From Paludibacter sp. (GTDB taxonomy: Bacteria > Bacteroidota > Bacteroidia > Bacteroidales > Paludibacteraceae): DNA of 12,645 bases. Location: contig JAQWCZ010000033.1 of NCBI GenBank assembly GCA_028705705.1, positions 1 to 12,645 on the forward strand, given 5' to 3'. Shown piece after piece: positions 1-7,566 of this stretch; the stretch's first letter is position 1, and every line of letters starts with the position of its first letter. A model generated the notes under the pieces. That model was not told the DNA's origin, did no database searches, and saw nothing but the letters and a program-made list of their open reading frames with translations. A program made the translations under genes and the position numbers.

Positions 1-782
1 TCGGCAGTTTCAGTTGGGGAGCAGAGGCAACGTACCAAAACGGTAGTCTGACAGCCAAAGTCAATGCCGGCAAAAGTTTCAGGATGCCTACCGCCAAAGA
101 GCTGGCATCCAACGGGATTAATTACCACATGTACCGGTACGAGAAAGGCGACACCACGCTAAACGCGGAGCAATCCTACCAGTTGGATTTCGGTCTGATC
201 GTAAAAAAAGAAAAATGGCATGCCGAATTCAGTCCGTTCCTCAATTATTTTCCGAATTACATTTACCTGAATCCCACCCCTGAATATTACGAAGCCCAGC
301 AGGTGTATTATTACAGTCAGAGCAAGGTTTTCCGTACAGGAGGTGAGGTTTCAGCCGGCTATAAACTGACCCCTGCATTTAATTTGTCGGCCGACATGGA
401 ATACATCTATTCCGTTCAGCTTTCGGGTTTGAAAAAAAGATATACCCTACCCTTTTCTCCGCCCCTGACTTCCAATATCGGAGCTGATTATACATTCCCG
501 AACAGGCAGTTTCTACAACAACCGGCAGTGGGGATAGAGCTGAAATTAGTTGCACCACAAAATAAGATAGTTCCGCCTGAAAAGAAAACCGCGGGATATG
601 GACTCATTAACCTGAACGCCGGAACAGGAGTAAGAACCGGCAAATTCAACATCCGGCTGAACATGCAGCTGAACAATCTTTTAAACACCCGTTACTACGA
701 TCATACCAGTTTCTACAGGCTGATTGAAGTGCCGGGACAAGGAAGAAATTTTATTATCACAATCCAACTATCAACAATTTAA
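1..782 (+). CDS. TonB-dependent receptor, ZnuD-like, C-terminal part (5' end outside window)
   Basis: The reading frame is open from base 3 to the TAA at 780-782, giving the last 259 residues of an outer-membrane receptor. The ATG at 84 is internal: in-frame codons before it (GKSFR, then MPTAKEL) belong to the conserved barrel segment that reads R-x-P-x-x-x-E-L in TonB-dependent receptors. Alternating short beta-strand-like stretches and a closing segment with NNLLNTRYYDH followed by GQGRNF are typical of the final barrel strands. The segment KELASNG...YEKGD, followed by a strand with NYFPNYIYL, resembles ZnuD-type zinc receptors; this is from memory, not an alignment. The protein would bind a substrate at the cell surface and import it using TonB energy. 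Two His-rich lipoprotein genes follow within 11 bp, which supports a metal substrate. The protein ends in QLSTI rather than the usual terminal aromatic residue. Family confidence is high, substrate confidence low. Confidence 0.9.
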   Translation, partial: GSFSWGAEATYQNGSLTAKVNAGKSFRMPTAKELASNGINYHMYRYEKGDTTLNAEQSYQLDFGLIVKKEKWHAEFSPFLNYFPNYIYLNPTPEYYEAQQVYYYSQSKVFRTGGEVSAGYKLTPAFNLSADMEYIYSVQLSGLKKRYTLPFSPPLTSNIGADYTFPNRQFLQQPAVGIELKLVAPQNKIVPPEKKTAGYGLINLNAGTGVRTGKFNIRLNMQLNNLLNTRYYDHTSFYRLIEVPGQGRNFIITIQLSTI

Positions 783-793
783 ATTTCAACAAC

Positions 794-1276
794 ATGAAAC
801 AATTCATTCAATCTTTTCTTTTCATCTCTATTGCAGCCTTACTATTGGTTGCCTGCGAAAAAGAAATCTCAGCGCCTGTGTTTAAAAGCGTCGAAATAGG
901 ATTAAATAATTCGAAAACGGCTTATATTGGCGACGATTTACACCTTGAAGCCGACATCATCGCGGACGGGAAAATTGCCAGTATTCGTTTGGTAATCCAT
1001 CACGAAGAAGAAGGTGCTGAGCATGCCCCGAAAATGAAAATCCGCGGAGTAGCTGCACACGCTGAAGAATGGGAAGTTGATACGATTTACACCGGGGTTT
1101 ATGCCAATGTAAAGAACACAACATTCCACGAGCATATCGAGGTTCCGGAATATGCCGAACCCGGGAGTTATCACCTGCACCTTTACGTGACCGATTTGGA
1201 CGGTAATCAGTCGATGATTGAAGAGGAAATTACGATTTTAACGCAGGCATCAGCAATCAAAAAAGAAAATCCGTGA
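794..1276 (+). CDS. His-rich DUF4625-type lipoprotein (first of two)
   Basis: This 160-residue protein has a type II signal peptide with lipobox LLVAC, Cys21 being the lipidated residue, so it should sit in a membrane facing the periplasm or cell surface. The mature part is a single beta-rich domain that I recognise as DUF4625-like, with the ending GSYHLHLYVTDLDGN typical of an Ig-like fold. Histidines cluster in IHHEEEGAEH, AAHAEEW, FHEHIEVP and YHLHL, a pattern expected of a metal-binding surface. It starts 11 bp after the receptor stop, and its end overlaps the GTG that opens the next frame, so it is almost certainly cotranscribed with both neighbours. There is no clear Shine-Dalgarno, as usual in this phylum; the A-rich leader (tttcaacaac) before ATG is typical. 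A role as an accessory binding protein for the upstream receptor is inferred. Confidence 0.85.
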   Translation: MKQFIQSFLFISIAALLLVACEKEISAPVFKSVEIGLNNSKTAYIGDDLHLEADIIADGKIASIRLVIHHEEEGAEHAPKMKIRGVAAHAEEWEVDTIYTGVYANVKNTTFHEHIEVPEYAEPGSYHLHLYVTDLDGNQSMIEEEITILTQASAIKKENP

Positions 1277-1344
1277 TCAAACAAGTTCACGTTTTAACAT
1301 TAGCAAATATGTTTACCAAATACAAAACTTCAAAGGTTAGCAGC

Positions 1345-1812
1345 ATGATACGGATATTTCCGGCTCTGCTGCTGACCATGCTGTTGGTCGCCTGCGTGGA
1401 AACAGACGATGAAATCCCGGTGATAGACATGAGCAGCGACAACGCTTTCCCTCAAAACTGCGTGACGGTTTACCGGGGAGAAAGTTTCACTTTTCATGCC
1501 CGCTTCACCGACAATGTCGAACTGGGATCTTACAGCATCGAGTTACACAACAACTTCGACCATCACACGCACAGCACCTCAGTGGTAGAGTGCGAACTTG
1601 AACCGGTTAAAAAAGCCGTCAATCCTTTACTGTTCATTAAAGAATTCTCAATCCCGAGAGGATTAACCGAATATACTGCTTCTGTTACTATTGATGTTCC
1701 TGCGGACGTAGATACGGGCGATTATCACTTTATGGTTAGAGTGACAGATAAATCCGGGTGGCAGACTTTCGAAGGAATCAACATAAAAATTGCAAAAAAA
1801 TGGTTATTATAA
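1345..1812 (+). CDS. His-rich DUF4625-type lipoprotein (second of two)
   Basis: The frame is open from GTG 1273, with in-frame ATGs at 1309 and 1345. I chose 1345 because it gives a compact lipoprotein signal (MIRIFPALLLTMLLVAC, Cys17) and is preceded by AAAGG with an 8-base spacer; 1309 would add 12 residues and is also possible. The mature domain of about 139 residues is beta-rich and resembles DUF4625. It contains a dense histidine motif (FDHHTHS, near 1557-1577), a central RGESFTFHARFTDN strand pair, and a closing GDYHFMVRVTDKSGW segment that parallels the ending of the preceding lipoprotein, so the two look like distant paralogues. It closes the receptor operon. Only 14 bp separate it from the convergent CotH-like gene, and no obvious terminator hairpin is visible there. 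Metal binding is inferred from the histidine clusters and context. Confidence 0.82.
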   Translation: MIRIFPALLLTMLLVACVETDDEIPVIDMSSDNAFPQNCVTVYRGESFTFHARFTDNVELGSYSIELHNNFDHHTHSTSVVECELEPVKKAVNPLLFIKEFSIPRGLTEYTASVTIDVPADVDTGDYHFMVRVTDKSGWQTFEGINIKIAKKWLL

Positions 1813-1826
1813 AGATATTTCCTTTA

Positions 1827-3212
1827 TTATTGAGGCAAGTTGGATGCCCGTATCTTAAAATAATTATTGGTTGGTGACAGCAATCGGTAATGCAGACAAT
1901 TCCCCCAGGAAGCAGGAACGTCAACAAGTTCATTATCTTCTTCTGTATCATTCTCAATGTAGGGTTGCACCATGGCTTGCCAGGCTTTTATACGACTTAT
2001 ACTTTTTTCATGATAAAACAAATCCTTATCCTGACTGCAAAGTTCTTTCAGAAAATCAACATACATACTTTTGTAAGCCGGTATAGAAATGATTTTTTTG
2101 ACAACCGGATTTGACGATTTACCCCAATTTAGTAAATCCTGGCGACCTGCATCATCCATCAACAAGGATGTCCCCAGGGTATTGTCGTAATCATAAGGAA
2201 TAAAATAAAACTTATTCTGAGAATCAAAATAGAAGTAAAAGTTGTTTGAGTTGTTCCAATAATCATCCCACATCCCACACAACACATTAACAGCATAAGT
2301 TTTCAGAAATAATGGGACATCCATACGTGATTCAATCCACGACTGAAATTCAGCTCCTTGCTTTGTATTGAAATCAGTTATAAACTGAGCTAACTGGTTT
2401 TTTGCTGATTCTAAATCATCCTCATTCGTTTTTAAATCATATACCGGTTCATAAGTATCCGTAAGCGTAATATTCTCAATACCCATTTTTGACTCGTCAG
2501 CTTCCCGCAGGTCAGCCCCCCAATTGGCTTTCCATAGGTTACCATCACTATCGGGAAACAAATCCGGACGATTCTTCAGGTACTCTTTATCTACAGGTTC
2601 CACCATCTGATAGACACCGTAATACACCAATTGATTATCTTCTTTGATCCTCAGATACAGTCTGCAATAACTTGATTGCGGACTGGTCCACACCCCAAAT
2701 CTTTCGAACAAATCATAGCAATATACTTCCCGTGCATACATTCCATCATCTTTGAACCATTTCAAATTGATCTTTTCAAGCCCCCTGAGTTTTTGTCCTT
2801 TAACATATTTCTTAAAATTCAAGGCAAAATGTACATGATGCCAATCAGGATTTGTTGGATTATGCAATTCTCCGGGATTTCCTTCTGGTCTGCGCCGACT
2901 GGTATTTCCTCTTAACCGGAGTCCTATATCCGGCAGTGTATCGCGGTTTTGACCTTTTACAAAGATAAAATCGCCCTGAATATATTCTTCATTTTTCGGA
3001 TTGATATCAAAATACGAAAGGAGTTTATTCCATTCACTCGTGTTGATATCCAGGTAAATTACAGGTAGTGCTTTGATATCAAACACATATCCAATACCGC
3101 TACTGACTTCTTCCTCTGGTATATTTTCCGGATCACAGGCCGTTATGAACAAAAAACTAAAAAGAACAATGGAGATTTTGAAAATAATGTTTTTGTACAT
3201 GGTAATTTCCAT
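1827..3212 (-). CDS. CotH-kinase-family lipoprotein
   Basis: This protein of 461 residues is a full-length member of the CotH family, atypical protein-kinase-like enzymes first known from Bacillus spore coats and common as surface lipoproteins in Bacteroidota. The N-terminus has a hydrophobic signal and lipobox FITAC with Cys26, followed by an acidic linker. Family landmarks are RLRGNTSR (99-106), the helix FKDDGMYAREVYCYDLFERFG (153-173, shown in part by its D155, D156 and E162), GVYQMVEPVDKEYL (199-212), WDDYWNN (315-321) with N324, and PYDYDNTLG (339-347). The last two match the Asn/Asp metal and catalytic region of CotH kinases. ATG 3200 (residue 5) is an alternative start with a more basic n-region. 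The gene begins 9 bp after the upstream receptor stop, so the two are one operon. Phosphotransfer activity is a family property; the substrate here is unknown. Confidence 0.9.
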   Translation of the reverse strand: MEITMYKNIIFKISIVLFSFLFITACDPENIPEEEVSSGIGYVFDIKALPVIYLDINTSEWNKLLSYFDINPKNEEYIQGDFIFVKGQNRDTLPDIGLRLRGNTSRRRPEGNPGELHNPTNPDWHHVHFALNFKKYVKGQKLRGLEKINLKWFKDDGMYAREVYCYDLFERFGVWTSPQSSYCRLYLRIKEDNQLVYYGVYQMVEPVDKEYLKNRPDLFPDSDGNLWKANWGADLREADESKMGIENITLTDTYEPVYDLKTNEDDLESAKNQLAQFITDFNTKQGAEFQSWIESRMDVPLFLKTYAVNVLCGMWDDYWNNSNNFYFYFDSQNKFYFIPYDYDNTLGTSLLMDDAGRQDLLNWGKSSNPVVKKIISIPAYKSMYVDFLKELCSQDKDLFYHEKSISRIKAWQAMVQPYIENDTEEDNELVDVPASWGNCLHYRLLSPTNNYFKIRASNLPQ

Positions 3213-3221
3213 TTAAGATAT

Positions 3222-5027
3222 TTACAGTCTAAAATTCATCCCTCCGTGAAAATTAATCCCCGGCATCGGGTAGCCATTGTTAATCTGATATTGCTGATTC
3301 AATAGATTATGTCCGGCCACAAAAACATCTACTTGTTTCGTTATTTTAGCTGAAACACGTGCATTAAGCAAAGTAAAACTCTGAATACTCTCCGGATTGA
3401 GCGAAGCATACAAGGTGTTCACATGTTGAGCAGACACATTGAAATTTATTATTTTATACTGATAATTCAGGTTGATATTGAACTGGTGTTTTGGGGCTGC
3501 CACAATTTTCTTTTCCATATCAAGGAAGGTATAATTTGCCTGCACGTTCAACTGGTTCGTCACGCGGTATTTCGCCGCGAATTCGATCCCACGGTTGCTG
3601 AACGTTCCTACATTCTGACGTTTCGGAGGTGTGCCTCCAACTACCTGGATCATGTTCTCTCCTTCAACCAAAAAGGCTGTCAGCTCAGTACTCAACCGAT
3701 TCGCCATATAGGATTGTAACCAGCTTAACTCGTAATTCATCATCCGTTCGGGTTTCAAATCGGCATTGGGGGCATACAAATAAAGCTCCATCACGGTCGG
3801 ACTGCGGAAACCTTTGGAAACAGAAGCTTTGAAATTCGTTGCTTCACCAGCCCTGACAGCTGCACCGGCCATCGGAACCCATTCGTTTCCAAATACGGAA
3901 TTATGCTCAAAACGTAAACCGGCATTCAAATCCACAATTTGCAGCAGTTTTTGACGAATTAAGGCATATCCGGCCAGTTCATTAACCGTTTTCAGCACAT
4001 TTGCAGCCATACCTGCGTTTGCCTGCCCTCCATATTGCTTTGCATCAAAGCCGGCTGTAATATGGGTGTCGTCAAAAAGACGGTAATTCTGATAAATCAT
4101 CAACCCTGAATTCCGGTCGGTCGATTGAAATCCGTCTGACAAATCATGTTCTCCAAAATTATGATACAATTTGATGGCACCATCAAGCTTGTCATATTTG
4201 TTTTCTACCGAAAGTGCTGCTTTTCCACGAAGTATATCAATATTAAATGGTGCCGGCGCATAAACCGGCCCGTTGTCGTTCGCTTCGTATTGCGCCATAC
4301 TTAAATCAGCCGTCATTTCCCAATGCTGATCAAGTTCATAACCAACTTTCACATACCCATTGCTAATTTGAAAATCAGTATGCTCCCGAATGCCATCGGT
4401 ACGGGCATGGTTAGCCGAAACAAACAAACTCAGTTTGTCTTTTTTAAATCCGAATGTCCCGGCATATTTCTGCGTATTGTATGAACCATAAACAGCGTTT
4501 ACTGTCGCCGACAATCCTTCAGTTTGTTGCTTTTTGGTGATAATATTGACAGTCCCGGCCATGGCATTTGAACCATACAACACTGATGCCGGTCCACGTA
4601 TCACTTCGACCTTCTCCACATCTGAGGCCACGTAAGCATCCGGCAGCGGGTGACCGAAAATTCCCTGGTATTGCGGATGACCGTCAATCAACACCAGCAC
4701 CTGCGTATTGGGCGAGCTGCCCACACCACGCACATTGATAGCACCTGAACCGCCGGTGGCAACTCCAAATCCCAAAATATTGCGTTCGGTTATAAAAACA
4801 CCCGGCACATTAGCGCTCAGGGTGGAAAGCACATTGTAATGTCCGCTTTGCTTGATGTTTTCAGCACTAATTTGAGAAACCGATAACGGAACCAGTTTGC
4901 ATGAAGTTTCAAACTTTGAACCGGTTACAACCACATCTTCCAGTTGAACAGAGTCTTTGACAATATCCAGGGCGTTCATATGAATACAAAGACACAGCAG
5001 GATAATGTTACAAATAATTTTCTTCAT
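3222..5027 (-). CDS. TonB-dependent outer-membrane receptor (about 600 aa, substrate unknown)
   Basis: This 601-residue receptor is in the short, BtuB/siderophore-receptor size class and lacks the N-terminal carboxypeptidase-like domain of SusC proteins. With the ATG at 5027 the protein begins MKKIICNIILL, a clear signal peptide of about 19 residues. An upstream in-frame ATG at 5090 is rejected because it would put a repeated non-signal sequence in front and lies upstream of the likely transcription start. A TonB-box-like EDVVVTG follows at 30-36. The plug domain shows the usual signature: a segment with INVRGVGSSPNTQVLVLIDG, then VEKVEVIRGPASVLYGSNAMAG and NIIT. The barrel ends with HNLLNQQYQ and terminal NFRL. 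No cobalamin riboswitch sits upstream, so a B12 role is not supported. It heads an operon with the CotH-like lipoprotein and diverges from a small lipoprotein gene. Confidence 0.93.
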   Translation of the reverse strand: MKKIICNIILLCLCIHMNALDIVKDSVQLEDVVVTGSKFETSCKLVPLSVSQISAENIKQSGHYNVLSTLSANVPGVFITERNILGFGVATGGSGAINVRGVGSSPNTQVLVLIDGHPQYQGIFGHPLPDAYVASDVEKVEVIRGPASVLYGSNAMAGTVNIITKKQQTEGLSATVNAVYGSYNTQKYAGTFGFKKDKLSLFVSANHARTDGIREHTDFQISNGYVKVGYELDQHWEMTADLSMAQYEANDNGPVYAPAPFNIDILRGKAALSVENKYDKLDGAIKLYHNFGEHDLSDGFQSTDRNSGLMIYQNYRLFDDTHITAGFDAKQYGGQANAGMAANVLKTVNELAGYALIRQKLLQIVDLNAGLRFEHNSVFGNEWVPMAGAAVRAGEATNFKASVSKGFRSPTVMELYLYAPNADLKPERMMNYELSWLQSYMANRLSTELTAFLVEGENMIQVVGGTPPKRQNVGTFSNRGIEFAAKYRVTNQLNVQANYTFLDMEKKIVAAPKHQFNINLNYQYKIINFNVSAQHVNTLYASLNPESIQSFTLLNARVSAKITKQVDVFVAGHNLLNQQYQINNGYPMPGINFHGGMNFRL

Positions 5028-5055
5028 TATTTTACTTTTATTATTTTTGCTTTTT

Positions 5056-5089
5056 ATTTGAAGACACAGAACTTTAATTTGAAGACACA
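5056..5089. repeat. 13-bp direct repeat, two copies with 21-bp period
   Basis: The sequence ATTTGAAGACACA occurs at 5056-5068 and again at 5077-5089, exactly 21 bp apart, which is two turns of B-form DNA. The right-hand copy touches the -7 promoter element of the minus-strand receptor, and the left-hand copy lies in its predicted 5' leader. Same-face protein binding or a leader-RNA element are both possible; no known family motif was recognised. Confidence 0.7.
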
Positions 5090-5095
5090 AAGGTA
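5088..5095 (-). promoter_or_regulatory. Bacteroidota -7 promoter element for the TonB-dependent receptor
   Basis: Read on the minus strand this is TACCTTTG, an exact match to the TAnnTTTG element recognised by the Bacteroidota housekeeping sigma factor. Transcription would start near 5080-5083, giving a leader of about 55 nt to the ATG at 5027. No convincing -33 element is present at the usual spacing; the nearest TTG (5112-5110) is too close. This placement also argues against the longer receptor start at 5090. Confidence 0.6.
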
Positions 5096-5145
5096 AAAGA
5101 TTTTTTTTTCAATCCATAATTTCATATTTTTTAAAAAACGGCAAG

Positions 5146-5169
5146 ATGTTTGTATCTGTTATCAAACAT
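5146..5169. promoter_or_regulatory. Operator-like inverted repeat ATGTTTG-N10-CAAACAT
   Basis: Two perfect 7-bp arms (5146-5152 and 5163-5169) are separated by 10 bp, so their centres are 17 bp apart. The dyad lies in the 216-bp region between the divergent receptor (start 5027) and small lipoprotein (start 5244), upstream of both. That is a suitable position for a dimeric regulator acting on either gene. It does not match a regulator motif I recognise, and a dyad of this size in AT-rich DNA can arise by chance. Confidence 0.4.
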
Positions 5170-5243
5170 TAATTTTCGGCATGTACTAATTAAGCACCTG
5201 CCTTTCTTAAAACTTATACAATAACACTTTAATTAAAATCATT

Positions 5244-5663
5244 ATGCGACGTATCTATTTACTATTTGCCATCTCAGTATTGCTTTTTAGCGCATGCGAA
5301 ACTGTCAATTATCCTGAGGATCTCACCACAAAACAAGTTTTCTCATTTCAAGTCAGGTCATCAGATTGGGAGGCACTCACTGATAATGATGGATTAAATC
5401 TCTATTATCGTTGCCGTTTTAACCTGGAAGGAATCACGAGTTACATGATAAATAACGGAGCTGTAATGGGATATGTTGAACTCAACGGAGCACAACAAGC
5501 ATTACCTTACACCCGTCATTTTGAAAACAGCAATGGAAACTTCTGGACTCGGACAGTGGATTTTGATTATTCCCAAAACGACATCCATTTTTATGTAACA
5601 AACAGTGATTTCGTTTCAGATCCGCCTGAAACCATGTATTTCAGGGTTGTATTTATCTGGTAA
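5244..5663 (+). CDS. small lipoprotein of unknown function
   Basis: This 139-residue protein begins with a type II signal peptide (MRRIYLLFAISVLLFSAC, Cys18 lipidated). The mature part of about 120 residues is predicted beta-rich, with a V-x-S-x-D-W opening (VRSSDWEAL), a central block ending in LPYTRHFE, a WTRTVDFDYSQNDIHFYVT block and a closing FRVVFIW. I recall similar small hypothetical lipoproteins in Bacteroidota but no functional name. It is transcribed divergently from the TonB-dependent receptor and shares a 216-bp intergenic region with it, so joint control is plausible. Its stop is 17 bp from the convergent aldehyde dehydrogenase stop and no terminator hairpin is visible between them. 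No catalytic motif was seen. Confidence 0.8.
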   Translation: MRRIYLLFAISVLLFSACETVNYPEDLTTKQVFSFQVRSSDWEALTDNDGLNLYYRCRFNLEGITSYMINNGAVMGYVELNGAQQALPYTRHFENSNGNFWTRTVDFDYSQNDIHFYVTNSDFVSDPPETMYFRVVFIW

Positions 5664-5680
5664 GCAAAAACAATTAGCTT

Positions 5681-7039
5681 CTACCGCAACAGCTTCTTCA
5701 TTAAATTAAACTTAGCTTTGCTGTGGGGGAAGTATTTCAAACCTGCTTCGAACCAGGTCGGTTTATCGAGTATGCTTTTGTAATGTGAAAATGTTCTGAA
5801 ACCATACTCACCGTGGTAGGAGCCGATACCGCTTTCTCCCACTCCGCCGAAAGGCAATTTGTTATTACTGATATGCATGATGGCGTCGTTCACGCACCCT
5901 CCGCCGAACGACACCTCATGCATTATTTTATTCCGTAGTTTTTTATCCTGTGTGAAAACATAGCACGACAAGGGTTTCTCCCTGCGTTTCACTTCAGCAA
6001 TCATTTCATCAAGAGAATCAAAAGGGATAACCGGTAATATCGGACCAAAAATCTCTTCCTGCATCACCGCATCATCAAAACTAACTTCATCCATCACCGT
6101 AGGTTCAATGATACGGGTTTGCATATCGTAATTTCCACCGTACACCACCTTATCCTGATTGATATAGCCAATCAATCTCTTCATGTTTTTCTCGTTGATT
6201 ATCTGGACATAATTCTGATTTTCAATGGAAAACTGCTCTTTTTTGATTTCAGCAATAAGCTGTTGGATAAACTTATCTTTCAGGGAGCGTTTCACTAAGA
6301 TATAATCCGGTGCAATGCAAGTCTGACCGGCATTCACAAATTTTGCCCAGACCAAACGCTTCACATACATGTTCAGATTTTTATCATCGAGGATAAAGGC
6401 CGGACTTTTACCGCCCAGTTCGAGCGTAACGGGTGTAAGATGCTTTGCTGCTGCCTGATAGACAATGCGTCCTACCGGCACACTACCGGTGAAAAATATC
6501 TTGTCGAAACGCTGTTCGAGTAATTGCTGCGTTTCTGCTACACCACCTCCTACTACCCTGAAAAACTCCGGATTAAAATTGCTGTTGATTATTTCAGCCA
6601 TTAACCTACTCGTATTAGCAGGCAATTCACTCGGTTTCAGCACAACGGTATTTCCTGCTGCAATGGCCGCGATAGCCGGTGCAAACGACAACTGATACGG
6701 ATAATTCCATGCTCCGATGATGAGCGAAACACCCAGTGGTTCCGGCATGATGTAACTTCTTCCCGGGAGATTCACCAAGTCGGTCGACACCCGTTTTCGT
6801 GACGACCATTTCTTTATTTTCTTAACCGCATCATTTATTTCAAGATACAACAAGGCAATTTCAGTGGAATAATTATCGAATGCTGATTTACTGAAATCGG
6901 CATAAATCGCTTCCTCCATCCGTTGCTCATTTTCCTTCAACAACTTTTTCAGCTTTTTCAGTTGCTCTATTCTGAAATTGATGTCTTTGGTTTTATTGGA
7001 GTTGAAAAAATGGCGTTGTTTGTTTACGAGTTCTTGCAT
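5681..7039 (-). CDS. NAD(P)-dependent aldehyde dehydrogenase, class-3-like
   Basis: This 452-residue protein oxidises an aldehyde to the corresponding acid with NAD(P). The length and the lack of an extended N-terminus match the shorter, class 3 (fatty or aromatic aldehyde, AldH-like) branch of the superfamily. Visible catalytic residues are N112 in GAWNYP, K135 in VVLKPSE, the Rossmann segment FTGSVPVG (183-190), E207 in LELGGKSP and the nucleophile C241 in NAGQTC. The C-terminal part has the FGPILPV and PFGGVGESGIG motifs, and a tail rich in basic residues that could be membrane-associated, as in some class 3 enzymes. It lies 32 bp downstream of nrdG on the same strand, so it may share the riboswitch-controlled transcript, though a near-consensus -7 element sits in the gap. 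The physiological aldehyde is unknown. Confidence 0.93.
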   Translation of the reverse strand: MQELVNKQRHFFNSNKTKDINFRIEQLKKLKKLLKENEQRMEEAIYADFSKSAFDNYSTEIALLYLEINDAVKKIKKWSSRKRVSTDLVNLPGRSYIMPEPLGVSLIIGAWNYPYQLSFAPAIAAIAAGNTVVLKPSELPANTSRLMAEIINSNFNPEFFRVVGGGVAETQQLLEQRFDKIFFTGSVPVGRIVYQAAAKHLTPVTLELGGKSPAFILDDKNLNMYVKRLVWAKFVNAGQTCIAPDYILVKRSLKDKFIQQLIAEIKKEQFSIENQNYVQIINEKNMKRLIGYINQDKVVYGGNYDMQTRIIEPTVMDEVSFDDAVMQEEIFGPILPVIPFDSLDEMIAEVKRREKPLSCYVFTQDKKLRNKIMHEVSFGGGCVNDAIMHISNNKLPFGGVGESGIGSYHGEYGFRTFSHYKSILDKPTWFEAGLKYFPHSKAKFNLMKKLLR

Positions 7040-7062
7040 AAGGCATCTGTTTTTAATGCTTG

Positions 7063-7070
7063 TAAAGGTA
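7063..7070 (-). promoter_or_regulatory. possible -7 element for the aldehyde dehydrogenase gene
   Basis: The minus strand reads TACCTTTA, one base away from TAnnTTTG, placed 23 bp before the ATG at 7039 and just after the nrdG stop. It could give the dehydrogenase a transcript of its own with a very short leader. No -33 element was recognised, so this is weak evidence. Confidence 0.25.
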
Positions 7071-7071
7071 A

Positions 7072-7566
7072 TTATTTTGCATCAAATCTCTGCACATCGT
7101 ATTTATTCCAGAAACATGTCGTCAAATCCTTCATCTCACCATCCTCCACCCTGTAGAACCGCTGATTGGTATCCGGAGAATCCAAACCGCCTAACCTGGC
7201 AACATAAGGTCCGAGTTTAATATAGTCGAAACTACTGGCAGCAAAATCCTCCGGCAGTTTCGGCTTTCCTGAATACCAAGCTGTTTTCAAACGATTGCTT
7301 GATATTTTCCTAACATAGCGCGAGAGCCTTTCCACTGCCTGCGGATCGGCATCGCCCCCCATGAAACAAATGCAGGTAACGGCATCGCCATATCTGGCAA
7401 GAAGTTTATCAATCGCCTTTTCATCAATTATTTCTCCCGTATCTTCCTGCAAATGGGGACTATGACAGCCCTTGCAGCCATTGGGGCAATTCGACAGGTT
7501 GATGGCAAGCGTTACTTCACCGGGGACTTCCTGAAAAACAATATTATAACTGAGAAATCGTAGCAT
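7072..7566 (-). CDS. nrdG: anaerobic ribonucleotide reductase activating protein (radical SAM)
   Basis: NrdG reductively cleaves S-adenosylmethionine and installs the glycyl radical on NrdD. From the ATG at 7566 the protein has 164 residues, a normal size for this activase. The 4Fe-4S-binding cysteines are C27, C31 and C34 in CPNGCKGC (C-x3-C-x2-C), followed by the HSPHLQ segment. FMGGDADP corresponds to the GGE-type SAM-contacting motif. The start at 7566 is preferred over 7587 because it gives the family's usual beginning (MLRFLSYNIVFQEVPGE). It overlaps the end of nrdD by 23 bp, implying translational coupling and a shared transcript under the upstream cobalamin riboswitch. Confidence 0.95.
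   Translation of the reverse strand: MLRFLSYNIVFQEVPGEVTLAINLSNCPNGCKGCHSPHLQEDTGEIIDEKAIDKLLARYGDAVTCICFMGGDADPQAVERLSRYVRKISSNRLKTAWYSGKPKLPEDFAASSFDYIKLGPYVARLGGLDSPDTNQRFYRVEDGEMKDLTTCFWNKYDVQRFDAK

Noticed and set aside
1273..1344. GTG 1273 as start of the second lipoprotein
   Set aside because: It would add 24 residues before a compact lipoprotein signal. ATG 1345, with an AAAGG at suitable distance, is better, and ATG 1309 is a second choice.
3222..5027. Second TonB-dependent receptor as a BtuB-type cobalamin receptor
   Set aside because: The only cobalamin riboswitch is about 5 kb away and heads nrdD on its own transcript; the receptor's leader has no B12 box. Size alone does not define the substrate.
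5028..5090. Upstream ATG (5090) extending the TonB-dependent receptor by 21 residues
   Set aside because: The extension would place a repeated CLQIK stretch before the signal peptide. It comes from the 13-bp direct repeats and begins upstream of the predicted transcription start. ATG 5027 gives a normal signal peptide.
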